Positions 11,578 to 24,901 of a stretch of DNA of 64,000 nucleotides are shown here, in pieces. Where the stretch lies: positions 310,001-374,000 of the forward strand of contig MBPM02000011.1 in assembly GCA_001695595.3 (NCBI GenBank), in the 5' to 3' direction. The notes beneath the pieces are model-generated. The model saw only the letters and a list, made by a program, of their open reading frames with translations, did no database searches and was not told the DNA's origin. Source of the DNA: Plasmopara viticola (taxonomy: Eukaryota; Oomycota; Peronosporomycetes; Peronosporales; Peronosporaceae). Within the stretch, counting starts at the first letter, position 1, and each line of letters begins with the position of its first letter. A program made the position numbers and the translations under genes.

Positions 11578-14500
11578 GCAGTACGAAGGCGTTTGCTGCA
11601 AACGTTAACAACAATTCCATTTTATTGTTTTTCCTGTTTGTAAGACGATACATCCAATTTGTAATCACCTTTTGTTTCTTTTGTGTCTCCCACACAACCA
11701 ATTATTTATGAAACGTATACAAAGCGATGCTCGACGCAGTGTTGCGACACATAAACTTTGTGGACACGACACTATCTTTCTTTCCCGTATGTAGTTGCAA
11801 TTGTTCAATAAGCTCCATCACCATTGTATTTGGTGCGTTTTTCCCGTAGATCAATTGTAAGAGGTCTTAGTATGTTCGTTTAGATAATTTGTAGTTATTG
11901 TTTCTCGAAAGTTACCGATATTCCTTCGTTCTTTTCAAGCGTTCTTGGCAGGCATGGAAGACGATGTCAATTTTGCTATACCAGACACTATTCTGTGTAT
12001 GAAGGTGCAGCGACGAATAAGGTAAACAGAATCGAAATAATTATGGAAGTAATCTCACAGCGCTGTAACCTCTTACATAATGTGTATTTTTTTAGAAGCC
12101 GATTTATACAATTTGATCACCTGAAATGTATAGCATCGCTTTTACTGATGTGACCAAACGATGACGACCGCATCTGTAGACCCCACGAAGCAGCCACTGC
12201 CAGGATCACATAATACTTAGCCCGAGAAACAATCTCGTGCTAGGTTCCACGATCAAGCAATATTTCTGGGGGGACTGCCCATAAAAATCAATTGCGATGG
12301 ACTGGCGGACATGAGCTGCAGCTGGAGTACCTTATGGTTTAATAGCTGTAATAGTGAAAAATTTCCCCATTCATTTTATGTGAGAGACGCATGTCTCTCT
12401 CAAGAAACTCAGACCCTGGCATAGCCACCGATCCCACGAACTACATGTTACCAAATACAATTTTTGATAGCGTCGAGTATAGCACTGTATACTGACCGAC
12501 CCTGTCGTTTGAGTGGTTAATCGCTCGACTCGGGACCGGAAGATACCTGGTTCGACACCCGGAGGATATGTATTTAGACAGCCGGAATAAGGTCATTTAA
12601 GTGGACAAGCAATCACACTTAAACGTGTGGCTGCCTTCCAAATCCGCCCACCAATGGGTAAATTAACGCATGCAACCACATTATTCTATTCGCAAATAGC
12701 CGGACAAAAACGTCGTGTCAAATGCATGATTAATTATTCTCTTGCGAAAATCATAAGTGTTTTCGTGTTTACGAACAGAATTCAACTGCTAAGTGCAGAC
12801 AGGCAGTCCATTTTCTAACAACGGATTGGTTCGATTATAGTCGAGCAGGCAATTGTACTTTTTTAGTTAAAGTGGGCGCCCCGCTGATGAAAAAATTTCA
12901 CAGTTTATAAAGGTTCGGAGCCCTGTCTCAAAATGGGTCGGCCAGCTACCAGCATCCTGCGATATAGACAGCTTGTTTCTAGCACGTGAAATCCGAAATA
13001 TTAATTTTTTTAAGGGATGGCTTCTATCAAATGTGATGCGGGAACAAGACATTTCATTGACTTTTTAAACGCCGAGTGGCAGAAGGCAAAAGCAACTCCA
13101 GATTGAAGATTTCATTTTCAATATCTTGCAAATTTTTATGGGGTGATTTTGATCCGCATTCGACCATTCCAAGACTTTTCTTCTAGCAGCTTTATACATA
13201 GTCGTAAAAAGTCAATTTTTGACTTCTCCTGCGTTAGGTGTTTCAAAAATAAAACGGTATGACAACTTGTACGCCAACTTGTATACTTGGAAGATCGTGG
13301 TGATTTGGAGTGTTGCCGTTATCACGTAAACAACATTGGCTTTTTTGTGGCTCAGTCGAGTCTAGCAACGTACTTGAGCCACTCTTCGGATGGCCTAGCA
13401 CCAAATAACCGTCTGCGCAATTACCTGACTAATTTGACGCAATTAAGGTAGCCGACTGGCTACCATAATTACTACTTATGGACTAATTACGTGTTTCGCA
13501 ATGCTAAATGTTCTGCAATCGGTCCTGCTCGAATGTATGAGATTTCGTGAGCTTCTAAATATAAAATTTTTGAGGGAAGGGGGTAAAGCATATAAACCCA
13601 ATTATGACTTCAAAAGGTTATGCTCCCGCTGCATGCGTCCGGTTCTACCTTGTGGGCAAAAAGACTATCGCATTTTACACAGATCATGCCTTGCCTGAAA
13701 AGGTCACTTGTATTGTTCACTGTCCTCGTGCACAAAGCCGCAGTACAAATCTGGCTAGACGAACTTCCTTGCCATCAAGCTCTTACGTCACTCTGACTGC
13801 GACCTCCGTGCTCAGCCAAATTGCCATGGCTCTTACAACGATAAACATATTGACAAGTGGATAGTCTGCTTGACCGATAAAACCGCGATTAATGCAGCCT
13901 CGGCGATCACACGCGACCAGAATTATGTTTCTATCCAGCGATGCAATTATTGCCGCGTATTAGACGGATACAACTTTTTCTAGGGTTAAGAGGTACCTCA
14001 AACAGTCCGCTAAATAAAAAGACGCAAGTTCATTACGGATCTGCGCTGTACAACTTAAATGGTTTGGACAAAGACTATTTGACATGCTGCAGTGATTTTG
14101 AAGACATATCAGAGGTCGTGACCTTTGCGCACGACTGCTTTATGCCCTTTATAAATCAAGTTCATCTCGGTTTCGGAAGACATTTGCATCTTCCAAAAGC
14201 ATTGTTGGTCCCGTACGTGCAAGAAGGTAAATAAATGGGTTTTCTCATCCGGCGAGTCGAAGTAGCTTCGTCAAAGCAAACTCCACTTGTTGCCTATAAA
14301 TAATGTCCAGCTATTAGCATTCCCGCCGTATTCTTGATACTAAAGGCCTCTCGTTTTTGTTTTTTCACAAATGTTCTCGATGTATGTATCTTGGATTGTA
14401 TAACGGAACGGAATTTTTGCACTTTCATTGTATCGTGTCAAAAGCCCACTCGTTCACTAGAGACACCAGGAAAGTGTAGATAGCTCCGATGACAGGTACG

Positions 14501-17500
14501 GAAGATGGCATCTCAGGCTACAAAAATCATCAGAGTGTTTTGTCTAGTGGGCAGCCAAGGATGCAGTGCAAGATTGGAGACTCGTTTTTTTTCAAGAGTC
14601 TCGTTACCGTATGCACGTTTTTGGGCTTTGATAATTTCGAATTAATGTATCCCATAAATAAGAGGAAGTGTGAATTGAGAAAAAAAGGCACGAGTGCGCC
14701 AGAGGATATGGGTTGCCAACGACGTTGTTTGTTTTAGCAGAATTTGCTGATCGACAAAGCGCTAGAAAGGTTTCTGATAATACTGAAAATCAGTATGCTT
14801 AACTTGCAGAGAAAAAATTGTTATGACAGCAGCCGATCAGCACCGGAGCTAATCAACTACGTGCCCAAAACTACATCAGCGAAACTGGAAAAGAACTTAT
14901 CATCTTTTGGTAAATCGGAATTGGCGCGACGAAAAAAAGAGGTCTGCATTTGAAAATGTAGTAAGGCTAGCCCAAGCTGTGCACAACGGGGTGCATATAT
15001 CAGATTTTTTTTATACGATAGCATCCGTGCGGACGGCTTTGCTTCTGACAATAGACATGTCTTTAATTTAGTATACACGCACGGTGTAAATGTTTCAAAA
15101 GGGGTGTTATGTGTACTTTATAGTAACTTCGTGGTTCAAAATTTGTCGCGAGATTAAGCTGTCAACATCACTAGCTACACCAGTGCAGAACTAGGCGCCC
15201 GTATAAAAAGATCTTACCGGTGCTCTCAATGCTTATGTCGTCATACTCAAAAAGGTGCTTACCGTGTACGGCCGTTCTCTTAATGGATGCCACATATTAT
15301 TTAAAGGCTGATCTAACATCACAAAGAATAAACAGTACATATCTTGAATGCAACAACTTCGAATATAATCGCACTCACTTATATATAACTATCTTTTAAG
15401 ACTTAAGCCGTCAAGTATTTTATCCAGTTGCGAAATAATCACAGTATTCGCTGTTTATAAGTCACTTTGTGATCAAAGTATTACCATTATGTGTGGATTC
15501 TGATGAGCAAAATATGTAGCTCTGTAGATAAGCTTACTGCTGGTTCCATGAAGGTAAGGGCTATAGCAAAACCAAAAGAGTCGCTCAATATGGCAGCCAT
15601 TATGCCTTCTTGTACGTGCGCACGAGTGGCTACAAAACTTTCGAAGCAGCGATCCTACGAAGTTTTATCAATAAAATCTAGCTTTTTTTGTCCCAAGCAA
15701 CTTTCGCGGTGTAGACACCAGCCAGTTGTTAAATATCCCTAAAAATATCAATGAGCATCCTAAGTCCCCAATTGCGCAATGCAGCAGATAAAGCATATGT
15801 TAAAAGTTTTATTTATATTCTAGACACGAATAGAAATAGAGGCGTCACAAAGTTAGTGCCGTTAAAGACTTTGAATATAACTTTTAAAGAGGCCAAAACA
15901 CCTAGTAATATACTACAAAGTGATTCGAAATGCCACAGGGCTATCCCTTTTATTTTGAAGTCTCGTCTGGTAACTCGATTGTTGGGATCATAATGGGCTT
16001 TTTCCAAGATGTATTTAAGTATATAATCGTCCATAATCACTCTTAAGAAGATGACTTGGCTTTGGAGTCATATTTAGGCCAAGTTTTGCAAAGTTTTGAG
16101 CATATTTGAGCTAACTAACTTTACATAAGTATTTAGAAAGGGGTCTTTGTGGAGAAGAGAGCAAACATCTAATTTGCATTGCAGACAGAAAGGGGGCCGC
16201 GCACCGTCAAAAGCGGTGCGAACCGCGATGCACCTGCGTGAGGTAAAAACCAATTAGATTTCAACTCTTTTTCACCTGCCAACGTATGGTATCGCTTTTA
16301 TTAAGCCCGAGGCAACGCTCCTACCCCGGCAATTCTAAATGCAGAAGAGTGATACGAATATATTATCACATGGTCGTACGAGCTGCATTTTAGCTAGTAG
16401 AACGAAAAAAATAGGGTGATACTTCATTCATCGATAAACAAAACATCAACGGAACCAACTACTCTGATATAGACACAAGAGAATCTAAATAACATGCAAA
16501 GCGCAAAGGCTTTGTTGCTACTGACAAATGAAGTTGAGATCCCACTTCCAATTGCTTTATCGTGCCCAAATGTCTGCCTAGTTGTATAATTGATTAGTAT
16601 TACGCTCTTGGACTTTGAATGCATCCAATATCTTTTTAAAAGTTTTGACGATCAAAGTCGACCCGAAAGTCAAGTGGATTATCTAATGAACACGCATACT
16701 TTTGGTAAAAGACGACAAAGTAACCCCAGCGCTAGCGCGAGCACGAAATCGACAAATGTCAAGCCGAAGGACCAGTCACCAAGACGAGGATCAGAAAGAG
16801 TATCGCCACACAAACGTCCGAAGCTTCGACAACGGAATCGAACAATTCTATGGCTGCAGCTTGGCTCATCTAGCGCATCGATGGTGCAAGCCATTTTGGA
16901 TAAACGAAGTAAGCTGTGTTGAAAGTATAAAGCAACAATCAATAATTTGACAATTATGGAACCAACGTACAAACGATGAAACAAGGGGATTTTTCAAAAT
17001 AATGGCGTTTAACGTTTTGGACCAAGCAAATGATAAATTGGATGTTGACATGGGTTCAGCTGTCTGTCTCGGTAGGGATCACAATCTGGGCGACCTAGAT
17101 CGACTAATTCAGCATGGTTCAGCGGTTGGGATGCAAGCTCTCGTCCCTCATTCTTGCTCAGTAGCGATCTTCGGGCCAAAAAAATCGCTGATATGATCGG
17201 GATGAGTATCAAGCACAAAAGTTAATTAGCTAAGCAAAAAGCTTTTTCCAATGCGATTAGGAGATCTTCATTAACAGCCCTGCATCTAATTATCACACAA
17301 AATTACTGGGAAGAGCTATGACGCAAGCTCTCGGTGCAGTCTATCGAATTAAAAGTGTACTTTAAGACACTACCACGCCGCAAAAAAATCTTTAGTAAAC
17401 GACTTTATAGTATTTGCACCGCCTAAAAGTCGCTGCCAGGTCGGTTAAAGTGCGCGTAAAGACTGACTTCTGCTTACTCCGGTAGCACGTGAGTCAGCTC

Positions 17501-20500
17501 ATTTTACTCAAAATTGAGAGTGCTAATACATGGTAGGAGGCGATATGTGCGAAACAATGCGCAAGAACCGTATAATGCAAATTTCTGTGCATTTACCAAG
17601 GTCTATCAAAGGTGACTACGTTTGCTGTGATCGGGTTTGATCCAAAGAGCAAAATCCAGGATCTTGCTACCACAATCCACTCGCAAAGCAACAACGACTT
17701 TCGCTTACGCAAATGAAAGTGATTGTTATCTGTGTAGCATTGAAGGTAAAGCAGCAGATTTGACTGAATTGGCACAATTCCGAACTAATCGAATCGTATC
17801 TTAACGCGTCCAGAGTGGAGCCAACGCTATGCCCCAAGGATCGCACATGAACGGATGACATCAAACATCATACGATTCAAAAACATCACTGTTGTAAATG
17901 TACTACCTTTTGTCTCAGACACTGTAATTAAATGATAGAATCTGCCTTGTTGAATTGGCAGACTAAAATCATATCCATGCTGACTTTTTTCGGCCGTCGT
18001 GGCGACACTGGTTAAGGCTTCACTAACACAACGAGAGTTGGACTATCTCATCCGCTGGGTTTTCCCGTGTGTTAACAAATCTACATGTGCTTACCTTTAG
18101 AGCCAATGAACGTCGTGGATCTATTCTTGTCTAAAATGACCAACAGCTTGTGTATCCTTGGACTCATCAAAAATCCACTTTTCCAAATTCTCATCGTAAA
18201 TCAGTGACACTCTTACCCCTCTACATTACAAAATTTAATATCGATAAAAAAATGTAGCCTTGCGCTTCATCGTGCCGATAGCTTCATATTTAAGCGTCTA
18301 AAACCTTGCTTTTAGAATCGACAGCATGTTTATCCACAAGATACGCCATGCAATTCACCCCAGATGTGCCATAAGCTAGCTCTTAATATCGGTGGGACAA
18401 TTTTTTGTTTTCATTTGCACTTTGTCATCACAGCAATCGAATTTTAGATGAAAGAGACACTGATCAATCTTTCAGCTTGCATAACCAGGTCAGCCCTTAA
18501 TTCAAAGCAGACAAAGGTAGCAAGTAAATTACTGTCATAGGCTCGTCAACGGTTTGACTGCTTTGTACTGAAGAGGTTCAACACCGGTGCACGTATTAAC
18601 ACAACGTTGAGTCTTATTTCCCTGTAATAACTTGAAGCCGAGCATTAACGATGGCGATATTGTACGCATCGCCGATGGAGGTAGATAGAGGCTTAGAAAT
18701 TGACAAGGACAGAAAAGAAGATGTGCTTACAAAATATGCAGGTGCAAAAACTCTGTATCCACATATCCTTATTCTCGGATTGTGGGTTGAGGTAAAAGCT
18801 TGCAAGCCTGATATTGTTAAAAATTCATTCGATCAATTTCCGCTCTACAGCATAGCTATATACACCTTCCTTGTAGCCGCTCGGTCCCTGGCTCTACTAT
18901 CCATCACGCTGCACATGCAAACGTTTTACGCGTATTGAGTACTGGACCGAATAGATGCCCTTGCGACCAATTTGTCAGGGAATGTGCTCTGTATCTGGGT
19001 CTACGCAGGGTGATACAGCAGGAGTCAGTTGACGTAAAGTCTGGCCTAGATGCAGAAAGGTCAATAGGAAGAGCACAGACATTCTCCCTAGTTCTTAAAA
19101 GCCTCCCAATTGTCAAACAAAACAGCACATCTAACGCTCTTCAATGTTTATGAAAAGTAAAATTGAAATTTACCGCCTGGCATGAAAGAAGCCAACTTTT
19201 GCGACCACTGGTCCACATAGAAATTTCGCTCTAAGCTTAAGTGCGAAACACTTCTGTGTTGATTTGGCGAGTAATCGATTGCAGGTTGAATTAGCTCGCG
19301 ATGGAAAGGCTTGCCTTTTGTCCGAAAGCGCATCAGCGCGTTGCTACCTACTAACCTCGTGCGTAGTAAGAGTGGAAATAACAGAGAGCACCAACGTTGA
19401 TCATGGGCTCTCACCCTCCACGAAAAACACGTGTGCCGCTTACTTTAAACCCAGTCTGAATTGTACACGGATGTTATCAATGAAGACCAAAATTCGTCCT
19501 GATGACGCGCTCTTGGTGACGTCAAAAGTGAGACCCATTTTCAACTCAACCTAGCAAATCTTTAAAAGCCGTTGTATAAAGCCGGGCGTTTTGGCTAAAA
19601 GTTGTCTTGTCTAAAACGAGTAATTGAAGCAGATTCCCTTTGGATGCCTAACCCGGTGTGAGTACTAAGGTTTTTCAAAGACACCAAAGTAATTATTGCA
19701 TCGGGGCTGCCGTATCGATTTGCTAGAAAAAGCGTTGATTCAGTACTCTGACCTTCGCTCTATACTTTAAACTTATGATGTAAGATTAGGTCTACTTGTA
19801 ATGGTCAATAAAACTCTCTTTTGGGTAATAAATTACAATTACTGGAAAGCATATCCGTTCCTACTAATGCGCATTTAGTGTTTTTCTTCACTTTTACCTC
19901 AGTGCTATTCTTCTGCATCACTCGACATGCGTCACAATTTGGTAAGCATATTTTAACGGCGTGAGTATTTTCGGTACGGCTGGTAGTTCTGGCTTTATGC
20001 TCTACAGAGCTACCAGAGGAGCACGGTTGCTCACAAAGAAAATTTTCTACGGAACTAACTATCTGGATGCTGGAGCTATGTGTGCCTCAAGCTGAGAGTT
20101 TAACAAGGCCGGATTTTAATGCTCAGTCTCGCAAGTTAAACGACCTTGCCTCGTGGAGTATATCACCCGACTCGACGGTAATGAGCTTGTACTTTGGCAG
20201 CCGATTCAAAAAAAATTGCGATTCTCATCCTACTATAGCTGTACCTCGTGCTCGTGCGCCTCACTTATATGCTTTTAACCTCACCTGTCATAGGTGTTTT
20301 ACCTGAGAAATTATTTGGAGTCCGTGAGGTGCGCAGTCAGCGCACTGGCTGCTCGCGAGCAGACGATGCGTGGAGCACAGGTTGGCAAGTGTGTAGCAAA
20401 TAGGAGTGCTTCATATGACGGGTAGGCAGCTCATCTTGGTGGTTTCAACCCCAAGCTCACAAGAAAGGCTCGGGCTTTGTCGAAGGGACCACTTATCCGT

Positions 20501-22786
20501 CATTTTGAGACTAGCAAGGTGTAGTCGATCATAAGGCTAAGGCCCTGTTTGAAATGAGCCATGACTTACGCGCATAATATGAGTATGCTATGATGGCTAT
20601 ACGATGCGTACGATGCGTACGCCGAGTAAACCCGACGATACAATAGGTGCAGACGACAAAAAAGTTGGATGACACAGGGTAATACGATTTAAAGTCGGTT
20701 TCAGGCTTTGAAAAGCAGCATATACTTCAACAATACTGGCGGATGGGCAAAGTGCAACGAAACGAGTTTGATAGCATTTACTTTTATAGTATGTCTAAAT
20801 TTTAAGGCTAAGGTAAATGGCTGTGCTATCGGCTTCCACAATAGTTGTAGCAAAGTTGATATGTGGGTGAAGCACAATCTTTAATTGGCGTTAATTCGGC
20901 TAAAGACTGCCAGCGGATTGTCGTCATATGATTTTATGGCTCATTCCATCGTGATAGCGTGAGAACTAATTTTGTGAGAATCGCCTACGTCCTAATTGTC
21001 ACACTAAAAGGCTTCTTTGTTTAGATGTGATTATGAACAAACGATCGGAATTCAGAAAAAATCTATTACAGTCTTGAATCCTATAAAGACTCGGATAGAA
21101 GATTACTCCAATAATAGTAAAAAATCAACTCTGACAATAGTTGTGCGCGAGAAGAGTCTTCTCATAATTTTCGTTTTTATCGAGGAGAGAGAGAAGGTGA
21201 CAATTTACAGCGTCATGCAGTGTACTGAGTGTTATTGTCGCGCGCGACCAATGTCTGATAGAGGCAACCCAGGAGTAGTTAAACTTCAGTGCCGAAATAA
21301 TTGTGCTGGTAGGTAAATTATAGCTTGGATTGTAAAAGTTTCATTTTTTATTTTCAACCAATAGTGGTTCATAGATCAAAATAAACTTTAAGCTGTGTAT
21401 CGTGAGCCTCATGGAGAATACTGGAATTCTCGTCATGGAAAATCACTGCATATGGCGGGAACCGTGATGAGCACAGTAGTACAGCATTTTAGCTTCCATC
21501 AAAAATCGCAAGAGCTTAGCGCCTAACTGCATCGACGAATTCTTGTCTAAGTCCTTACGCTCATCGCTCTCATCTCGAGCATGCACTAAAAATTTGATTT
21601 ACAACGAAAAATGACACAATTTTGACCATTACCTGGAGACGCGATATAGCATCAATCAAAATCTTCTGGTTCGTGGCGTGTGAAAAATTCTTAGCCGTAA
21701 AAATTCCTCTCATCATTCTCTGCGAAACGTGAATCGACTGTGTTGTAGTGTGTGCTGTGTATAGATCACGAATAGCTTAAAGCCGAGCTCTGGAGTCCAC
21801 AGCCCGACAAGCGCATACTTCTTCGCAAACAGTTAATGGTCATAAACACGATAATTTTATTTTTAAATCTTTGACCGTGGAGAGAAATTAAATCGCGATC
21901 ACTCTATTGTGCCTTTCATAGTCTGCTCGAATCAGTGCAGTGTCGACGGCAAAATTGAATGCATCGAAGACGCCAGTGAGCGGTCTCTCTGGATCTGGCA
22001 GACCAAACTTGGTGCATTTGGTAGGCTTTTCTTACTTTGTCATACATTTCTCAGCGCGGTAGCTAAAATTCATTCTGTTTCGTTTCAAGGAGGTTACACA
22101 GTGACCAAGACACATATTTTTAATTTGCACTGGACTATTGCAAATAATTAGCACGGCCAAGCCACTTTCATAGGTCTTTCCATTTTAATAGACCAAAAAA
22201 ATTACGATGTTTTGAGATACGTAGGGTCTGCCTGAAAGCCCTTCTTTTTAATTAAGCATCCGTAAAAAAATTGTTCTGTGCTAAAAATACACTTACTAAC
22301 ATCAGCGTAACTTAGTTGGGCATACTATACATCCAATGATGATTACAATGGAGAGTATTGGCGTCTGTGCTAGAAAAGTGGCCGCATTTGGTTTTTTGTG
22401 CTAGTTGCCTGACAAAGATTGTCGGCTTACAAAAAAAATCGAGCCATTCTTGCCTCGTGTTTTGCATGTTAGAATGCGACACTGGCGTCAAACTGAACCT
22501 TTTCTGAAATTCGCTTGCAAATCACACAGTATTTGACTCCTGGAATCTAGTCAATTTTTTGACGTACACTTCTATCAGGTTAAATGTCTCGTGAAACCAC
22601 ATTTTGGTATTTCTTTACCGATAGATCTACTTGATTTTCAGGATTGACGCACCACTCCATTGACACAGTACTTATTCGGGTTTTTAATACACCACCCACA
22701 ATTTTTTTTACGCAAAACTATTAAGCAGTACCTTAAACTATTTTTTCGACTCATGTGTACCTTCTTATCAAAGCAAGAAGATCATA
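11578..22786. other. Gene-poor interval
   Basis: No intact gene is supported. Open frames are all below about 110 codons. Those at 13604-13864, 13941-14234, 14489-14737, 16590-16922, 18651-18938, 19264-19554, 20067-20306 and 21017-21316 on the plus strand have no recognised domain and are probably chance or decayed. Small structures seen: a hairpin TGAGAGAC/GTCTCTCTCA near 12380-12402, and a tandem CGATGCGTA pair near 20602-20622. The composition is AT-rich with many homopolymers, as in repeat-eroded DNA. Confidence 0.45.
12498..12568 (+). repeat. tRNA-like sequence, possible SINE head
   Basis: An A-box-like TGAGTGGTTAA and a B-box-like GGTTCGACACC are spaced as in a tRNA of the Ser/Leu kind. 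The T-stem pairs with one mismatch, but the anticodon stem does not pair well. It is therefore better read as a tRNA-derived SINE head or tRNA pseudogene than as a working tRNA. Confidence 0.4.
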
Positions 22787-24050
22787 TCATCCAATTTGAT
22801 AGTGCCACCAGCCCGATCCATTTATAAGCCCGACCAAAATTGCAAAATAATTTTTACGCACATAGCAATCATACCAACACCAATATGTATCATATAAACT
22901 AGTCTCTAAGCTGCACTCTTTTGCACGCATCAACTTACTAAAGAAATGGGTCAGCGAACGGTCATTCACCGAAAAAAGTATATCTTTCTGAACGCTTCCA
23001 CAGTATTTAAAGCTGTGGGACCGCGTCACACCTCGTAGCACCATGTACTTAATTACTCGCCCACACTAGTACCGAAACCTTCGCAAAGGTTTCAGGAGGT
23101 ACAAAATCACTACCTGCATCTGTCAAACGTGCACTTCACACTGCTCGAAAATCTGCTACAGGCCTAAGGAAACGGCTGCATTTGTAGCCCTCCCGGCTGT
23201 CGAACAGCTGAAACGTCTCATTAAGGTGGTTGAGCTCTACGAACAGAGTTTTCGATATCCCATGAGTACAGATTTCGGTAGCCGCAAAGGTAGCGCGTAC
23301 GCTTGGGTCTAAGTCAATTAAATTGAAGACTTTTGCCTTTTGAAAAATCGACACGTTATCCTTTTCTTTTTGAATGAAAGGTAAAATTAGCCACGAAGGC
23401 TGCATTGATCACGAATGGTATGATGTGCGTGTTGTTTGCACATTCATAGCTGAGAGATCGGAAAGTCTTTTTCTGAATCCACTCTACTTTAGTTCGGTTT
23501 ATAGCAACGTCCCTCCCGGTGAACTTTAAAGCAATCACGTTATCTTGCGTGCGAGCAAGGAATGCAAGAGCTTGACGAAATTGTACATGATTAAGGGATT
23601 TGATGTCCTTTGTTATTCACGCGCCACTTGTAATCAGTCACATGCTTATCATAAAGACTTGAGTCTTTACCCTGACTTTGCTCGTGACTAGCGGTTTCAA
23701 CTGGCTCTGACGGGTAAACATTACCAGCAAAGCTTTGAACTCTTAAGCGACACAACAAGAAAGGCACGGATTACACACCGCAGCCATAAAGCAAATGTTG
23801 CTTTGATCGATGTTTGGACCTTTGTCAAGGGCTTAACGTCGACCGAAAAGTGTGAAGCTACGATTTTAACCACAGAGTCTTTTAGCGTCAAATGCTGGTA
23901 TCTGACTTCCCGAAATTTGTGATAAAAAGCAGCATGCTGAATCAAACAGCAAATGTCGGAGCCGTGTTTGAGTTTGGGACCGAAGCACGGCTTTCCAACT
24001 TCATCTCACGCTTGCTGAATACTAGGCAATCGCAAGCATCAAAGTTTCCA
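22787..24050 (-). pseudogene. Eroded coding region of unknown family
   Basis: Several minus-strand open frames follow each other with frame changes: about 24050-23946, 23945-23721, a short piece near 23690-23620, 23580-23356, 23405-23136 and 23044-22787. The pieces read like real protein rather than noise (for example ALKFTGRDVAINRTKVEW, then FVELNHLNETFQLFDSREG). Together they suggest one decayed gene of roughly 1.2 kb with at least three frameshifts. I do not recognise the family. A transposon protein or an effector gene would both fit the setting. Confidence 0.35.
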
Positions 24051-24901
24051 AGGAATTTCTTGGCGAGCTGTCGGACTAACCGAAATATTTATCTAAACCA
24101 TTCACTCGCATCACTACACCTTTTTGCAATAACGATTAGAATGGTTTGTAGAGCACTTTTTTTCTCTTATTTATTTTTATTAAAAATAAAAATCGTGTGA
24201 ACTAATGCTAACACTCTCTCAGCGACCACAGAGCACAATGGCAAGCCGTATTGTTGACAAAACGGAAGTCAACGTAGTCAACTGAGCGCTTAGCCGAGCA
24301 TGCTTACAAAATGTTTTGACCGTGTAATGCGTCAAACATCTCGTCGTGACTTGGATAAAGAAGCATCTTGTTGCGTAGCTTTTAAAGTACCGAGTCAATA
24401 CACTCTTAATTCGATAAGGTTCCACATTGAAGGATATTGCCACACTTTGAAGTCATTCTAACTTGATGTATGAGCTGTCAGTGTAAATCCTTAGTGTGAA
24501 TTTATTTGTCATTTGTGCTCTTTCTTGTAGGTGCTAATGTCATACATTGCAGTACCCATATAGCTAAATCATCAAATATACTGCTATTCGCATGTCTCGG
24601 TCATGTATTCGCAGCTTACGAGCATGCTTTTGCGTCTTCTTGAACTTGGGTATCAAACGATCCGCTCTGTATTTAATGGCTTAAAATTCATAATAGGCTA
24701 CACGTCATTTGCTAAAACAGATTATAGCTCTTGATTTCTCGAGTCTGCACTAGCTCGAGGTATATCGATGTCTAAAGCGCAATTTCGTCAACATATAACT
24801 GCAGCACGGCTGGCATATGTGCCCACTGGCTGGCCTTCAATCAAGACATGTAAGTAATTGACGCGTTGTTTTCCTTTCAAAATAATCTGCTTTTATTTTT
24901 C
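24051..24901. other. Intergenic, 3' flank of GLDH
   Basis: No gene, repeat or RNA feature recognised. Short unsupported frames only. Confidence 0.4.

Noticed and set aside
13604..13864. Possible gypsy RNase H fragment (FYTDHALP)
   Set aside because: A single short string without the neighbouring motifs; too weak.
18904..19128. Minus frame containing RLLRTREN, an RxLR-like string
   Set aside because: No signal peptide and the motif is only about nine residues from the start; likely chance.
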